A program made the translations under genes and the position numbers. A stretch of DNA of 64,000 bases from Leptolyngbya sp. CCY15150 (lineage in GTDB: Bacteria; Cyanobacteriota; Cyanobacteriia; RECH01), in contig NZ_JACSWB010000218.1 of the NCBI RefSeq assembly GCF_016888135.1, positions 1 through 64,000 on the forward strand, in the 5' to 3' direction. A model generated the notes under the pieces. It made no database searches. It was not told where the DNA came from and worked only from the letters and a program-made list of their open reading frames with translations. Of this stretch, positions 38,084 to 47,650 are shown piece after piece; positions within the stretch are counted from its first letter, which is position 1, and each line of letters starts with the position of its first letter.

Positions 38084-38291
38084 TACAGCTTAAACAGGAG
38101 ATGAATGCTGGTTTTTACCAGGGATATGAATGCTTTAGGGAGACGATGGGCAATGTTAAGTCAGGTTTACTGACTGCCCAGTTAACGTGCCTAACAGACC
38201 CTTTAGCCGTTGGGAATCTGTTGGCACTATAGGTGAGGAGTAGACCGTGGTCTAAACTATCGCTTAGATGACCATCGATCCGTGACGATCA

Positions 38292-38489
38292 TTACTGAGC
38301 AGGAGCTGCTTCCTCAGCACCTTCCTCAGCACCTTCTTCCATCTCTTCGTCCATGGCTTCTTCCTCAGCTTCAGGAGCAGCTTCTTCGGTGGTTTCAGGA
38401 GCAGGAGTGGTCTCTTCACCGGCTGCACAAGCGCCAACGGTAGTCGCTAGGGTTGCAATCAAGGCCAGAGACATCATTTTGAATTTCAT
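38292..38489 (-). CDS. Small acidic lipoprotein-like protein
   Basis: 65-residue protein: a signal sequence (about 1-20) ending in a lipobox-like VGAC, then a Glu/Ala-rich tail with many Glu and Asp in EE, AEEE and EEG runs. Lipidation at Cys21 would tether an acidic tail in the periplasm. ATG 38489 follows a GAGGA box. Function unknown; it may be a cation-binding or filler lipoprotein. The low-complexity tail may be variable between strains. Confidence 0.7.
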   Translation of the reverse strand: MKFKMMSLALIATLATTVGACAAGEETTPAPETTEEAAPEAEEEAMDEEMEEGAEEGAEEAAPAQ

Positions 38490-39235
38490 GCGAGTGTCCT
38501 CCCGATGTGTAATCGGCTAGTTAAGGTCTGGTTAAATCGTATTAAACAATACAACAAATTATGTCAAATGACTATCTATCCAAAGATAGGTATTTCAAAT
38601 AGGTCTAGGGGATGATACATAGATTTTCCTGAGCTTGACAAGTCCGAATGGTGTCCACAAGCAATCCCCATAGACGCATCCCCATAGACAAATGACGAGG
38701 TGTTGCTTAGGCAAGGCGGTGTTGTATTGACCCAACCTAAGTAGGTGATACTACCAAGCTGCTCAGTCTATGCCTGAGCTTAACGTGTAGGCTAGGGGAA
38801 GTCCTGAGTAGGATAACAAGCTAGGAATAGACTTACAGGACGCAGCGGGTGATACCAGGTGAGACACCTGTACTAGCCAGATTAGATCATGGAGATATGC
38901 TTTAAACCAAGTATAGCTACAAGTATAGCTATGATGCGAGTAGATAGACAAGCTATCCTCGTCAAAGATAAGTACAGTGTTTCTATTGATACCGACTGAG
39001 TACTTGCTGGATGCCGCCAGTCTGCCATCTCCATAGGGCTGGAGACAAGGGTTAGTCGAGGTAAGATGAAAGCTATGCCCTAGGCAATACCATCTAGAAA
39101 AGTCAGTCCATGGACATCCTGATGGATATGACTAGAGATAAGTTATCAAGCTATCCTGTATCATTTCGTCGCAAGTACTTAGATCCTGCGCTACACTGGA
39201 CGCCACGATACATGTCAAGCTACAAGCGATCGCCC
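38490..39235. other. Gene-free region with micro-duplications
   Basis: About 745 bp with no supported gene, relatively A+T-rich. It contains two 12-bp tandem AAGTATAGCTA units (38909-38931), a 14-bp-spaced pair of ATCCCCATAGAC (38664-38689) and a CAGGTG-AGA-CACCTG hairpin (38856-38870). It presumably holds the promoter for the deoxyribosyltransferase-like gene. Confidence 0.5.
38909..38931. repeat. Two 11-bp perfect direct repeats, period 12
   Basis: AAGTATAGCTA at 38909-38919 and 38921-38931. They could be paired operator half-sites or a small slippage duplication. Confidence 0.6.
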
Positions 39236-39715
39236 ATGACCCCACTCACTCCATGGATCTACTTTGCCGGCCCCCTGTTCACCGCCGCCGAGATCGACTT
39301 CAACGCAGCGATCGCCACGGGGTTGCGGGCAGCGGGCTACTCTGTCTATCTGCCTCAGGAGGAATGTGCGGGCACCACCGATCCCCACGAACTCTTCCAG
39401 ATCTGCGTTCGGGGCATTGATGGAGCAGCGCTGATGGTGGTGATGTTAGATGGTACGGATGCTGATTCAGGCAGTTGCTTTGAGCTGGGCTATGCCTACG
39501 CTAAGGGAATGCCGGTGGTTGGTGTACGCACTGACTTTCGCGGTAGCGGTGAACATCTGGGGCTCAATCTCATGCTCACCCACAGTTGCGATCGCCTGCT
39601 GTTGACTAGTCTGCATCCCCAGCCCGCCAATCCTCGCATCCGCTATCGTGGACCCAATGACCCCATTCTGCCACTCCTGCTCGACTTGCTCAGGGGCTAT
39701 TCTGAGCTAACTTGA
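39236..39715 (+). CDS. Nucleoside 2-deoxyribosyltransferase-like protein
   Basis: 160-residue Rossmann-like protein of the nucleoside 2-deoxyribosyltransferase family (nucleobase exchange or deoxynucleotide N-glycosidase). WIYFAGPLFTAAEIDFN matches the family N terminus, LDGTDADSGSCFELGYAYAKG contains the catalytic Glu and substrate-binding Asp. The start is Met 39236; the in-frame extension to 39110 is not family-like. Substrate class is uncertain. Confidence 0.8.
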   Translation: MTPLTPWIYFAGPLFTAAEIDFNAAIATGLRAAGYSVYLPQEECAGTTDPHELFQICVRGIDGAALMVVMLDGTDADSGSCFELGYAYAKGMPVVGVRTDFRGSGEHLGLNLMLTHSCDRLLLTSLHPQPANPRIRYRGPNDPILPLLLDLLRGYSELT

Positions 39716-39730
39716 GTGCAAGTGATGAGC

Positions 39731-39850
39731 GAGATGGTGCGTTACGGCTTCGCCTAACAGCACGCTACGTGAGCAGAGAATTCTATGGATAGGTGGTCAT
39801 GAATGCGTTACGAGACGGTGCGTTACGGCTTCGCCTAACAGCACGCTACA
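39731..39850 (+). repeat. Two direct copies of the GTGCGTTACGG repeat
   Basis: GAGATGGTGCGTTACGG... at 39731-39769 and the near-identical GAGACGGTGCGTTACGG... at 39812-39849, 81 bp apart. Each ends CTAACAGCACGCTAC and can fold into a hairpin. They belong to the same family as the copies at 22872 and 23018. Confidence 0.85.
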
Positions 39851-39980
39851 GCTGATCTAGGTTTTTAGGATCGCCCATCCCCAGATCACCCAACCCCCAT
39901 GTCATCCGCAATTGAACGGTTTTCTAGCGTCCCACAACAAGCTAGATTCGGTAGGATGCTGGGGAAGACCGAGGTTCGTG

Positions 39981-42479
39981 ATGACTAATCCTGTCTGTAT
40001 GCCGATGGCGATTGCCGCCTTGCCAACCGTTGCCGAAACCGTTGCTCAGTATGGCGCAGCCTCCCGCTGGATTGAAGTCCTTGTGGACTGTCCGGGCGCA
40101 CCGGGGCTCTATACCTACGCTGTGCCTACGGAGCTATGCATCAAACCCGGAGATATCCTCAGCGTGCCTTTTGGAGCGCAGCAAATGGGGGCGATCGCCC
40201 TGCGCTGGGTGGAACAGTTGCCGGAGGGTTTGGATCTGAAATCGGTGCGGTCGGTCGATGACGTGATCAGCGCGGCTTTCTTCCCGCCGGGCTACTGGAT
40301 TTTGCTGCAGCAGGTGGCAGATTATTACCAAACGCCCTTGATGCAAGCGGTGCGCGTGGCCTTGCCGCCAGGTATTTTGGGGCGATCGCAGCGACGCATT
40401 CGCCTTAAACCCGACGCTATTCCACCGGGCGCTACGGAATTTCTCTCGCCGCCTGCCCAGCAGGTGCTGCAGGTGCTGCAAAAAACCGGCGACTATACCT
40501 GGACGTACCTCCAGCGCCAGGGACGTGGGGCGCGGCGCGGCATTCAAGAGCTGCTGAGACGCGGCTGGGCTGAAAGTTATCTAGAGGCTCCGGCTCCAGT
40601 TCGCCCCAAGCGCCAGCAGGCGGTGGTGTTGGTCAACGATATGGGGGATGCCAATCTCAGCGATCGCCAGCGGGAAATCATTGAGATTCTCAAACGGCGG
40701 GGCGGCGACCTGTGGCTGCAAGAACTTCTGCAAATCTGCCATGTGAGTTCTTCAGTGGTGAAAACCCTAGAGCGCAAGGGCCATGTGGTCATCCAGTCGC
40801 GGGAGGTATTGCGCACCGTATCGGGCCAGGCCCAGCCCGACCAACCCAAACAGCTTACGGCAGCGCAACAGGCAGCCCTGAGGGCGATCGCCCAAGGCCA
40901 AGGCAGTCAACAGTGGCTGCTGCACGGCGTCACTGGATCGGGCAAAACGGAGGTGTACCTCCAAGCGATCGCTCCGGTGTTGGCTAGGGGACAGTCGGCC
41001 CTAGTTTTAGTGCCAGAAATTGGCCTGACCCCCCAGCTCACCGATCGCTTTCAGGCGCGGTTTGGCGAAAAAGTGCGGGTCTACCACAGTGCCCTATCCG
41101 ATGGCGAGCGCTACGACACCTGGCGGCAGATGCTGCGCGGCGATGCCCAGGTGATTGTCGGGACGCGATCGGCGGTCTTTGCTCCCCTGCCCAACCTGGG
41201 CTTAATTGTCCTGGATGAAGAGCATGACGGTAGCTTCAAGCAAGACCAACCTGCGCCCTGCTACCATGCCCGCACCGTTGCCCAATGGCGATCGCACTTG
41301 GTGAACTGTCCCCTCGTGTTAGGTTCTGCCACTCCCGCCCTCGATAGTTGGGTGGCGGCTCAGCCTAGCTTATCGGATGCCCTGCCCTCACCCATGCAGT
41401 ATTTATCCTTACCCGATCGCATTCAGTCGCGCCCCATGCCGCCCATCCAGGTGGTAGACATGCGCCAAGAATTTAGCACTGGCAATCGCTCGATTTTTAG
41501 CCGCCCTCTACAGCTAGCCCTCGAAGAATTACAGAGCACCCAGCAGCAGGGACTCTTATTTATCCATCGCCGTGGCCACAGCACCTTCGTTTCCTGTCGC
41601 GCCTGCGGCTACGTGATGGAATGCCCCCATTGTGATGTATCCCTGGCCTACCACCACACCCACGCTGATGCCCAAGCTACTCTACGCTGCCACTACTGCG
41701 GCTATGGGCGATCGCTGCCGGAGGTCTGTCCATCCTGCACATCGCCCTACTTCAAACAGTTTGGTAGCGGCACCCAGCGGGTCATGCAAGAGCTACACCA
41801 TCGCTTTCCCAATCTGCGCAGCCTTCGGTTTGACAGCGACACCACCCGCGCTAAAGATGCCCATCGTACCTTATTGACTCAATTTGCCCAAGGTGAAGCA
41901 GATGTGTTAGTGGGTACCCAGATGCTCACCAAGGGCATTGATCTACCCCAAGTTACCCTGGTGGGCATCGTGGCAGCCGATGGGGTGCTCAACCTCGCCG
42001 ACTACCGCGCTAGTGAACGGGCGTTTCAGACCCTCACCCAAGTCGCTGGGCGAGCCGGGCGGGGCGATCAACCTGGTCGGGTCATTCTACAAACCTATAG
42101 CCCAGAGCATCCTGTCATCCAAGCCGTCCAGCAACAGCAGTATGCTTCCTTTATCCAAGAAGAACTCGACCAGCGCGCTGCGTTGAACTATCCACCCGTG
42201 GGACGGCTGATCTTACTGCGCCTCAGTAGCTTAGATGCTGTCGCCGTGCAGCAAGCCTCCATGGATCTGGCCCAGATCATCCAAGCCCAAACCACCGAGG
42301 ATTGGCATCTGCTGGGGCCAGCTCCCGCCTCGGTTACCCGAGTGGCCCAGCGCTATCGTTGGCAGATCTTACTCAAAGGATCCAGTCATGCGATCGCCCC
42401 TGATTTGCAAGGATTGCGATCGCACCTCTCCCCCGTCGTCAGCCTCACCATTGACGTAGACCCATTGACTATCCTGTAG
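39981..42479 (+). CDS. priA: Primosomal replication-restart helicase PriA
   Basis: Superfamily 2 DNA helicase that reloads DnaB at stalled forks. Walker A GVTGSGKTE at residues 316-324, DEEH box at 412-415, zinc-binding cysteines in CRACGYVMECPHC and CHYCGYGRSLPEVCPSC. Length of 832 is usual for cyanobacterial PriA, longer than in E. coli at the N terminus. The start is ATG 39981 rather than the frame limit 39912, because the first 23 residues are not family-like. It is a single-gene unit. Confidence 0.95.
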   Translation: MTNPVCMPMAIAALPTVAETVAQYGAASRWIEVLVDCPGAPGLYTYAVPTELCIKPGDILSVPFGAQQMGAIALRWVEQLPEGLDLKSVRSVDDVISAAFFPPGYWILLQQVADYYQTPLMQAVRVALPPGILGRSQRRIRLKPDAIPPGATEFLSPPAQQVLQVLQKTGDYTWTYLQRQGRGARRGIQELLRRGWAESYLEAPAPVRPKRQQAVVLVNDMGDANLSDRQREIIEILKRRGGDLWLQELLQICHVSSSVVKTLERKGHVVIQSREVLRTVSGQAQPDQPKQLTAAQQAALRAIAQGQGSQQWLLHGVTGSGKTEVYLQAIAPVLARGQSALVLVPEIGLTPQLTDRFQARFGEKVRVYHSALSDGERYDTWRQMLRGDAQVIVGTRSAVFAPLPNLGLIVLDEEHDGSFKQDQPAPCYHARTVAQWRSHLVNCPLVLGSATPALDSWVAAQPSLSDALPSPMQYLSLPDRIQSRPMPPIQVVDMRQEFSTGNRSIFSRPLQLALEELQSTQQQGLLFIHRRGHSTFVSCRACGYVMECPHCDVSLAYHHTHADAQATLRCHYCGYGRSLPEVCPSCTSPYFKQFGSGTQRVMQELHHRFPNLRSLRFDSDTTRAKDAHRTLLTQFAQGEADVLVGTQMLTKGIDLPQVTLVGIVAADGVLNLADYRASERAFQTLTQVAGRAGRGDQPGRVILQTYSPEHPVIQAVQQQQYASFIQEELDQRAALNYPPVGRLILLRLSSLDAVAVQQASMDLAQIIQAQTTEDWHLLGPAPASVTRVAQRYRWQILLKGSSHAIAPDLQGLRSHLSPVVSLTIDVDPLTIL

Positions 42480-42508
42480 GTTTCCTGGTTAGTATTCTAT
42501 CTTTATTG

Positions 42509-44107
42509 TTAACTCAGGGCTTTATCTGAGCGATCGCTCTCCACCAAAACATCCTGTAACAGAGGCGATAGCTTTTCATTCAGCCGTCCCGAGCGAATTA
42601 AGTCAGCATAGGTGTCGGCCTCAATAGCCAATAAATCTTCCCGCAGTTCCTCCAGGGCCAGTTCCTTAAACTCCGGATGTTTGGTTTGTAGGGCTTGAAT
42701 GTTTTCCTTGAGGGTCGATAATTCTCCTTCCACTAGCGCTGCCTGGTATTGGCAAAACTCTGGATCCAGCTCTTGGCGATCGCCCAACTTAGATAGATAG
42801 GTTAACACCCGCGTTAGGGCCATGCGGCGAGCGATCGCTTCCCGATAGGTTTTCCGAAAAGCCTGATCATCCAGCATATTCAAGCCCTTGAGCAACGGTT
42901 GGGTCGTCAAGCCCTGTACCAATAGGGTAAATAACATCACGCCGAAGACAGTCGCAATCACCACTTCTCGTTCCGGCAAACTTTCGGGAATACTCAACGC
43001 TAGGGCAATGGATACCGATCCCCGCAAACCACCCCACCATAGCACCGTTTGGTCGCGCCAAGATATATTAGACTTAGCTAAGGTGTTGCTCACCAAGCCT
43101 AATCCATAGATGCCCACAGCACGGGTGAGCAACAGGGCAGCGATCGCCACCGCAATGGGCAGCCAATTTTCGCCCAGACTGGAAAAACGAACTTGGTCGC
43201 CAATCAGCAGGAATATGATTGAGTTGACAAAGAAGGCGATAAAATCCCAGAATTCCGACACAATCAAACGCGTGCGGGGATTCATGCCAATGCGCGATCC
43301 AAAATTCCCCAGCACCAGCCCTACGGTGACCACAGAAATGACGCCGGAACCACCTAGGGCTTCGGCGATGGAATAGGTGCCGTAGGCGGCCACTAGCGTC
43401 AGCGATTGTTCTACCAAAGGCAGATCAAAACGCTGGGTTAGGTAAGAAATTCCGAAGCCAATCAGGCTGCCGACGCCCACACCCACGCCAAGGAAGGTAA
43501 AAAACTGAGCGATCGCCACTGGTATAACAAACTCATCCTGGGTACCGAGGGCCAGTCCTGACAAAAGGGCGAAGGCAACCACCGCTACCCCGTCGTTGAA
43601 TAAACTTTCCCCTTCCATCAGCACCGTGAGACGTTTACCGACCCCCAACTCTCGAAATAGGGCAACCACCGACACCGGATCGGTTGCCGATAGACTAGCG
43701 CCAATTAAAAGAGCGATCGCTAGGGGAATACCGGCAAATTGCGCCAGCCCCAGCCCAATGCCAACGACAGAGATCATCACTCCTACGACAGCATAGAGAC
43801 AGATCGGCACCAGATCCTTGCGCAGGTACGACCAATTCAAATTCCAGCCAGCTTCAAACAGCAGCGGCGGCAAGAAAATCAGCAGAATGAGTTCCGGCGA
43901 AAGGTTGACCAACCGCACATCTACCACTGCTAGCCCTAACCCTACAATCACCAGCAGCAGCGTATAGGGAGTTTGGCGAAACCAGGGCAGCACCCGAGAC
44001 AGCGTTGCAACACTGAGGGATACGGACAGCACCAGCAAAAACTGTTCGAGGCTTTGGCCAATGGAATCTTCTTCAAGGAGGTTGGCAAGGAGTGGGACTA
44101 CATCCAT
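42509..44107 (-). CDS. Na+/H+ (CPA1) antiporter
   Basis: Plasma- or thylakoid-membrane cation/proton antiporter of the CPA1/NhaP-NhaS family. About 11-12 hydrophobic segments fill residues 15-420. ASLSATDPVSVVALFRELG and the EGESLFNDGVAVV motif with the paired Asn-Asp transport site are intact. A cytosolic helical tail of about 110 residues follows. Supports pH and salt homeostasis. Stands alone on the minus strand. Confidence 0.9.
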   Translation of the reverse strand: MDVVPLLANLLEEDSIGQSLEQFLLVLSVSLSVATLSRVLPWFRQTPYTLLLVIVGLGLAVVDVRLVNLSPELILLIFLPPLLFEAGWNLNWSYLRKDLVPICLYAVVGVMISVVGIGLGLAQFAGIPLAIALLIGASLSATDPVSVVALFRELGVGKRLTVLMEGESLFNDGVAVVAFALLSGLALGTQDEFVIPVAIAQFFTFLGVGVGVGSLIGFGISYLTQRFDLPLVEQSLTLVAAYGTYSIAEALGGSGVISVVTVGLVLGNFGSRIGMNPRTRLIVSEFWDFIAFFVNSIIFLLIGDQVRFSSLGENWLPIAVAIAALLLTRAVGIYGLGLVSNTLAKSNISWRDQTVLWWGGLRGSVSIALALSIPESLPEREVVIATVFGVMLFTLLVQGLTTQPLLKGLNMLDDQAFRKTYREAIARRMALTRVLTYLSKLGDRQELDPEFCQYQAALVEGELSTLKENIQALQTKHPEFKELALEELREDLLAIEADTYADLIRSGRLNEKLSPLLQDVLVESDRSDKALS

Positions 44108-44275
44108 GGCGTTTCAGTCTAAAAAAATATGCGTCAGGTAGGCACATCCTACCCTTGCGATCGCCCCATGCGCATCTATCTAAGGGCGATCGCCTTCCCC
44201 GCCTTCCCTAATGGGATGGCAAGATGGCCCAAAGGAGAGCGATTGACACCGTCATGGGCAACAAGACTGCCTGGC

Positions 44276-44851
44276 TCAAGACTCATTCCATAGACGCTGA
44301 AGTTGAGCCCGCCAAGCATCCATCACCTGCTGCCGCTGGCTAGCATCTTGGGACAAATCTCCCATCACGCCTTCTTCATAAAAGCGATCGAGGGCTTGGA
44401 GGGTGTCCTCTAAGGTCTGCCCCTGCTGCTTTGCTGCCCAGATAATCTGCCGAATTTGGGCATCGGCCCGCTGGCGGAAGCTGCGATCGAGACCCGTTTG
44501 CTGAAGCGATACTAAACGAGCGATCGCTGCCTCAAAATCCTCCCGCGTCAAACTTGCCAGGGCATGGTGAAAAACGCCCCACAGCGCGCCTTCGTAGATG
44601 GCATAGCGGGCCTCTTGGGTGTCATCAAAGTTGAATTCTAGCAATTGCTCTAGGTAGGGGGCTGCTTCCTGGGCTGGGGCGATGGACACCAAGGCTCGTA
44701 GCCAGGTGTGATCCTCTGAAAGCAGCACCAGCAGCCGAGATGCAGGAGCTTCTATCTGCCAAGCTTCGCCATCAATGATCTGCAGGGCTGGGCCAAACTG
44801 TTGGGTGAGACTGGTGGTGATGTCGGCGGGTGTCATAGGCATGGAGGTCAA
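44276..44851 (-). CDS. YbjN/type III chaperone-fold-like protein
   Basis: 191-residue soluble protein whose N-terminal half (SEDHTWLRALVSIAPAQEAAPYLEQLLEFNFDD...GALWGVFHHALASLTREDFEAA) fits the YbjN/type III secretion chaperone-like fold. The family assignment rests on general pattern only. The C-terminal half is helical and Gln-rich. Function unknown. Confidence 0.55.
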   Translation of the reverse strand: MTSMPMTPADITTSLTQQFGPALQIIDGEAWQIEAPASRLLVLLSEDHTWLRALVSIAPAQEAAPYLEQLLEFNFDDTQEARYAIYEGALWGVFHHALASLTREDFEAAIARLVSLQQTGLDRSFRQRADAQIRQIIWAAKQQGQTLEDTLQALDRFYEEGVMGDLSQDASQRQQVMDAWRAQLQRLWNES

Positions 44852-45532
44852 AGAACGTTACATGGCGCTGCTGGTTGGACAGGGTTGGGTGCGGACAATC
44901 AGCGATCGCCCCCCTGAAGGCATCAAACCTTGGATGTTGTGATCTTCAGCAACGCCACTTATATTCAGTCTAATCATTAGATGAGGCATAGCTGACCATG
45001 GGCTGGCTGATCGTTAAAGCAGAATCTTGGTGTTGTTGAATCGATATATGATTTGCGCTCAGAAAACGTCGTGAGATGCTCACATGATCTTGATGGTGAA
45101 TGAGTTGTGCGATTTTATAGCTTTATTCAGCAACACCCTTTTATTCATGCGGATGCTCTAGACTGGCGATCCCTCTCTCTCAACGCTTTGCTGTATGGGT
45201 AAAATAGATAATATGCTGCGATCGCTACACTTAAGGATCGCGGCTGTAAACTTATTTATTCTCCTGGGGTACTGGAAAACTTGGTGTTATGCAGTCGGGC
45301 ACCATAACATCAGATGCAATATGGGTAGCATACTTTTGTTGACATAACCTGGAGCGATCGCCCCTAGGTTGCACCGTTTTAACTTGATTTCTGCAGAGGT
45401 GATCTTGTTGGAAAGGATCAGGTTTCACTACAATGTCATAATCTTGATCCAACGCATCTCAGATCCAACCCATCTGATCCAGCGCATCCCACCATCCCTG
45501 GGCAATTGGCACAGCTTGAGCAAGGAAACACC
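44852..45532. other. Repeat-containing leader upstream of the RNA-repair gene
   Basis: About 680 bp without a gene. The downstream end contains a near-palindrome AACCT...AGGTT at 45346-45370 preceded by TTGACA (45339), and three tandem 14-16-bp GATCCARCSCATC units at 45446-45489. No other gene is convincing here. Confidence 0.55.
45446..45489 (+). repeat. Three tandem GATCCARCSCATC units
   Basis: GATCCAACGCATCTCA (45446-45461), GATCCAACCCATCT (45462-45475), GATCCAGCGCATCC (45476-45489): 14-16-bp period, 43 bp upstream of the ATG of the RNA-repair gene. The placement suggests an operator or leader feature. Confidence 0.75.
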
Positions 45533-47650
45533 ATGGAACCGCGCCAGATTTCGATTCAACTGGGTAGCCTTGTTCTGCTGTCAGGGCCACCGGGCAGCGG
45601 CAAAACCACGGCCTGTCAGTCTCTGCCGCCTTCCTTCGTGGTATCTAGCGATCGCCTCCGAGAAACTTTTTTTGCTACGGCCCCAGCCATGATCGATGGG
45701 CAGGTTGGTCGCTGTCCGATGGCCGTTGATGATGCGATGATTTTTGCCGTGATGGAACAGGTGGTGCGATCGCGTCTGATGGCAGGATTAACCACCGTCG
45801 TGGATGCAACCCTATCCACTGACCAAGACCGCAAGCCATTTGCGACCATCGCCACCGCGCTCCATATTCCTGTGCAGGTGGTGGTGTTTGACCTGCCGGA
45901 GGCGCAGGTGCAGCAGCAAAATGCTCAACGTTCCTATGCTGTGCCCCACGATGTTGTATCGCTGTTTATCAAAAAACTAGATCGCCAGTCCCGTTGGCCG
46001 TTTACCCATGTCACCACTGGGTGTCAATTGGTGGTCGAAATTCCCACTATTCCCGAGGACGTAGACCTCGATGTCATCGGCGATGTCCATGGTTTGCTGC
46101 CCACGCTGGGCGAGATGCTGCATACCCTCGGCTATGACGCGGCTTTCCAGCATCCCCAAGGACGCAAACTATGTTTCCTGGGTGACCTTGTGGATCGCGG
46201 CCCCGATTCCCTGGCTGTCCTCGATCTGGTCATGGCAGCGATCGCCCAAGGCCATTACGCCATTCGCGGCAACCATGATATGAACCTGGCCAAGGGCATT
46301 CGTGACAGCTATGTGCGATCGCGTTCTACGCGGGAAACGCTGCACTATGTTCTGCAGCGGGATGCCGCCTACCAGCAGCAGATCCATGACGCCATCACCA
46401 GTTGGCCAACCTTCTATCGCTATCGAGACTATGTTTTATGCCACGGCGATATTGAATGGTTTGATCCGCTGCTCCAGCCCGGCCGTGAGCGCGTCTATGG
46501 CCGCCGTCGGATGCGGGAAGACCATGACACCGACGGTATTTTTCGGCAAACCACGCCAGATCTCACCCTGGTGCGTGGCCATATTCCCCTCACCTCCCAG
46601 GGCGATCGCGTCCATTCCCTAGAAGAGGGAGCTGGCTTTGGCGGGCCGCTGGTGGCCATGCGCCTTCCCGACCAAGACTATGTGCGTATTCCCTGCAGGT
46701 TTGACTACGAAAAGCGATCGCCCACCTTCGTCCACCGCATGGAGCATCTGGTCACCCAAAAATGGGTCAAACAGGTCACCCATGGGCAGCTTTCGCTCTA
46801 CAAATACACCTCAAAAGCCTTTTTCACCCCCAGCGTCTGGAACGAACACCCAGACATTAGGCTGGCCAGGGGGACGGTGGTGGGGCTGCATGGCGAACCG
46901 GTGAACCAACCCTTTCCCCGCACCTTTAACTACCTAGAACAGGGCACGACTCTACCGCTGGAGACCAAGGTGGTCGCCGTGGAAAAACTCAATGGCTTCT
47001 TGGCGGTCATGGTGCTCCATCCCTACGACCCCCATCAAGTTCTAGTCACCTGTTCTGGCTCCTTTGAGGGTGACTATGTGGAACGGGCCAAGGCGTTGCT
47101 CTATCAAAACAACCTCTACGGCCGCGTCTTGGGCTATCTACGCGATCGCCCCCACCTCACCTTGCTCTGGGAAGCCATCCATCCCGAGGATCCCCACATC
47201 ATTCCCTACAGCGAAGCCGACTACGGTTTGCACCTGATTGGCGTGGGAGAGTTGGGGCAAGGCTTTTGGGACGAAGCGGCCCTCGATGATCTGGCCCAGA
47301 CCTTAGCGGTACCCCGCCCGCCCTGGTGTTACAGCACCTTCCACGATGTGCTGCAGCAGGTGCGATCGGTGAACCATGAAGGCTTTATGATTCGCCATAT
47401 CGACGGCCGCTTTGCCCTCAAGCTCAAAAGTCCCTACTACCTGCGCACCAAATTTCTATCGCGCCTGACTGAACGCCGCGCCAAGTTTATGTTTTCCAAT
47501 CCGATCGCCTTCAAGAAAGACCTCGATGAAGCGCTGTGGCCTCTCGTTGACGCGGTGATTAACGGTGTGGCGGTTGAAGACTGGCTGAGCTGGTCAGATA
47601 TCCAGCGCCGCGACTACCTGCAAACTTGGATGGATGGATCCTATGGCTAG
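45533..47650 (+). CDS. Kinase-phosphatase-RNA ligase fusion (RNA end-repair)
   Basis: Predicted enzyme that heals and seals broken RNA, 705 residues. (1) P-loop kinase, 1-165: GPPGSGKTT at 18-26, for 5'-OH phosphorylation. (2) Metallophosphoesterase, 178-410: GDVHG 183-187, GDLVDRGPD 217-225, GNHD 246-249, distal RGHIPLT, for removal of 2',3'-cyclic or 3'-phosphate. (3) Covalent nucleotidyltransferase ligase, 415-705: motif I KLNG with Lys485, motif III LLWEAIHPED with Glu547, motif IV EGFMIR at 616, motif V LKLKS at 629-633. The first two domains resemble bacterial Pnkp; the ligase resembles T4 Rnl1/Trl1. No Hen1 partner lies nearby. ATG 45533 has an AAGGAAA box; TTG 45506 is less likely. 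Confidence 0.85.
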   Translation: MEPRQISIQLGSLVLLSGPPGSGKTTACQSLPPSFVVSSDRLRETFFATAPAMIDGQVGRCPMAVDDAMIFAVMEQVVRSRLMAGLTTVVDATLSTDQDRKPFATIATALHIPVQVVVFDLPEAQVQQQNAQRSYAVPHDVVSLFIKKLDRQSRWPFTHVTTGCQLVVEIPTIPEDVDLDVIGDVHGLLPTLGEMLHTLGYDAAFQHPQGRKLCFLGDLVDRGPDSLAVLDLVMAAIAQGHYAIRGNHDMNLAKGIRDSYVRSRSTRETLHYVLQRDAAYQQQIHDAITSWPTFYRYRDYVLCHGDIEWFDPLLQPGRERVYGRRRMREDHDTDGIFRQTTPDLTLVRGHIPLTSQGDRVHSLEEGAGFGGPLVAMRLPDQDYVRIPCRFDYEKRSPTFVHRMEHLVTQKWVKQVTHGQLSLYKYTSKAFFTPSVWNEHPDIRLARGTVVGLHGEPVNQPFPRTFNYLEQGTTLPLETKVVAVEKLNGFLAVMVLHPYDPHQVLVTCSGSFEGDYVERAKALLYQNNLYGRVLGYLRDRPHLTLLWEAIHPEDPHIIPYSEADYGLHLIGVGELGQGFWDEAALDDLAQTLAVPRPPWCYSTFHDVLQQVRSVNHEGFMIRHIDGRFALKLKSPYYLRTKFLSRLTERRAKFMFSNPIAFKKDLDEALWPLVDAVINGVAVEDWLSWSDIQRRDYLQTWMDGSYG

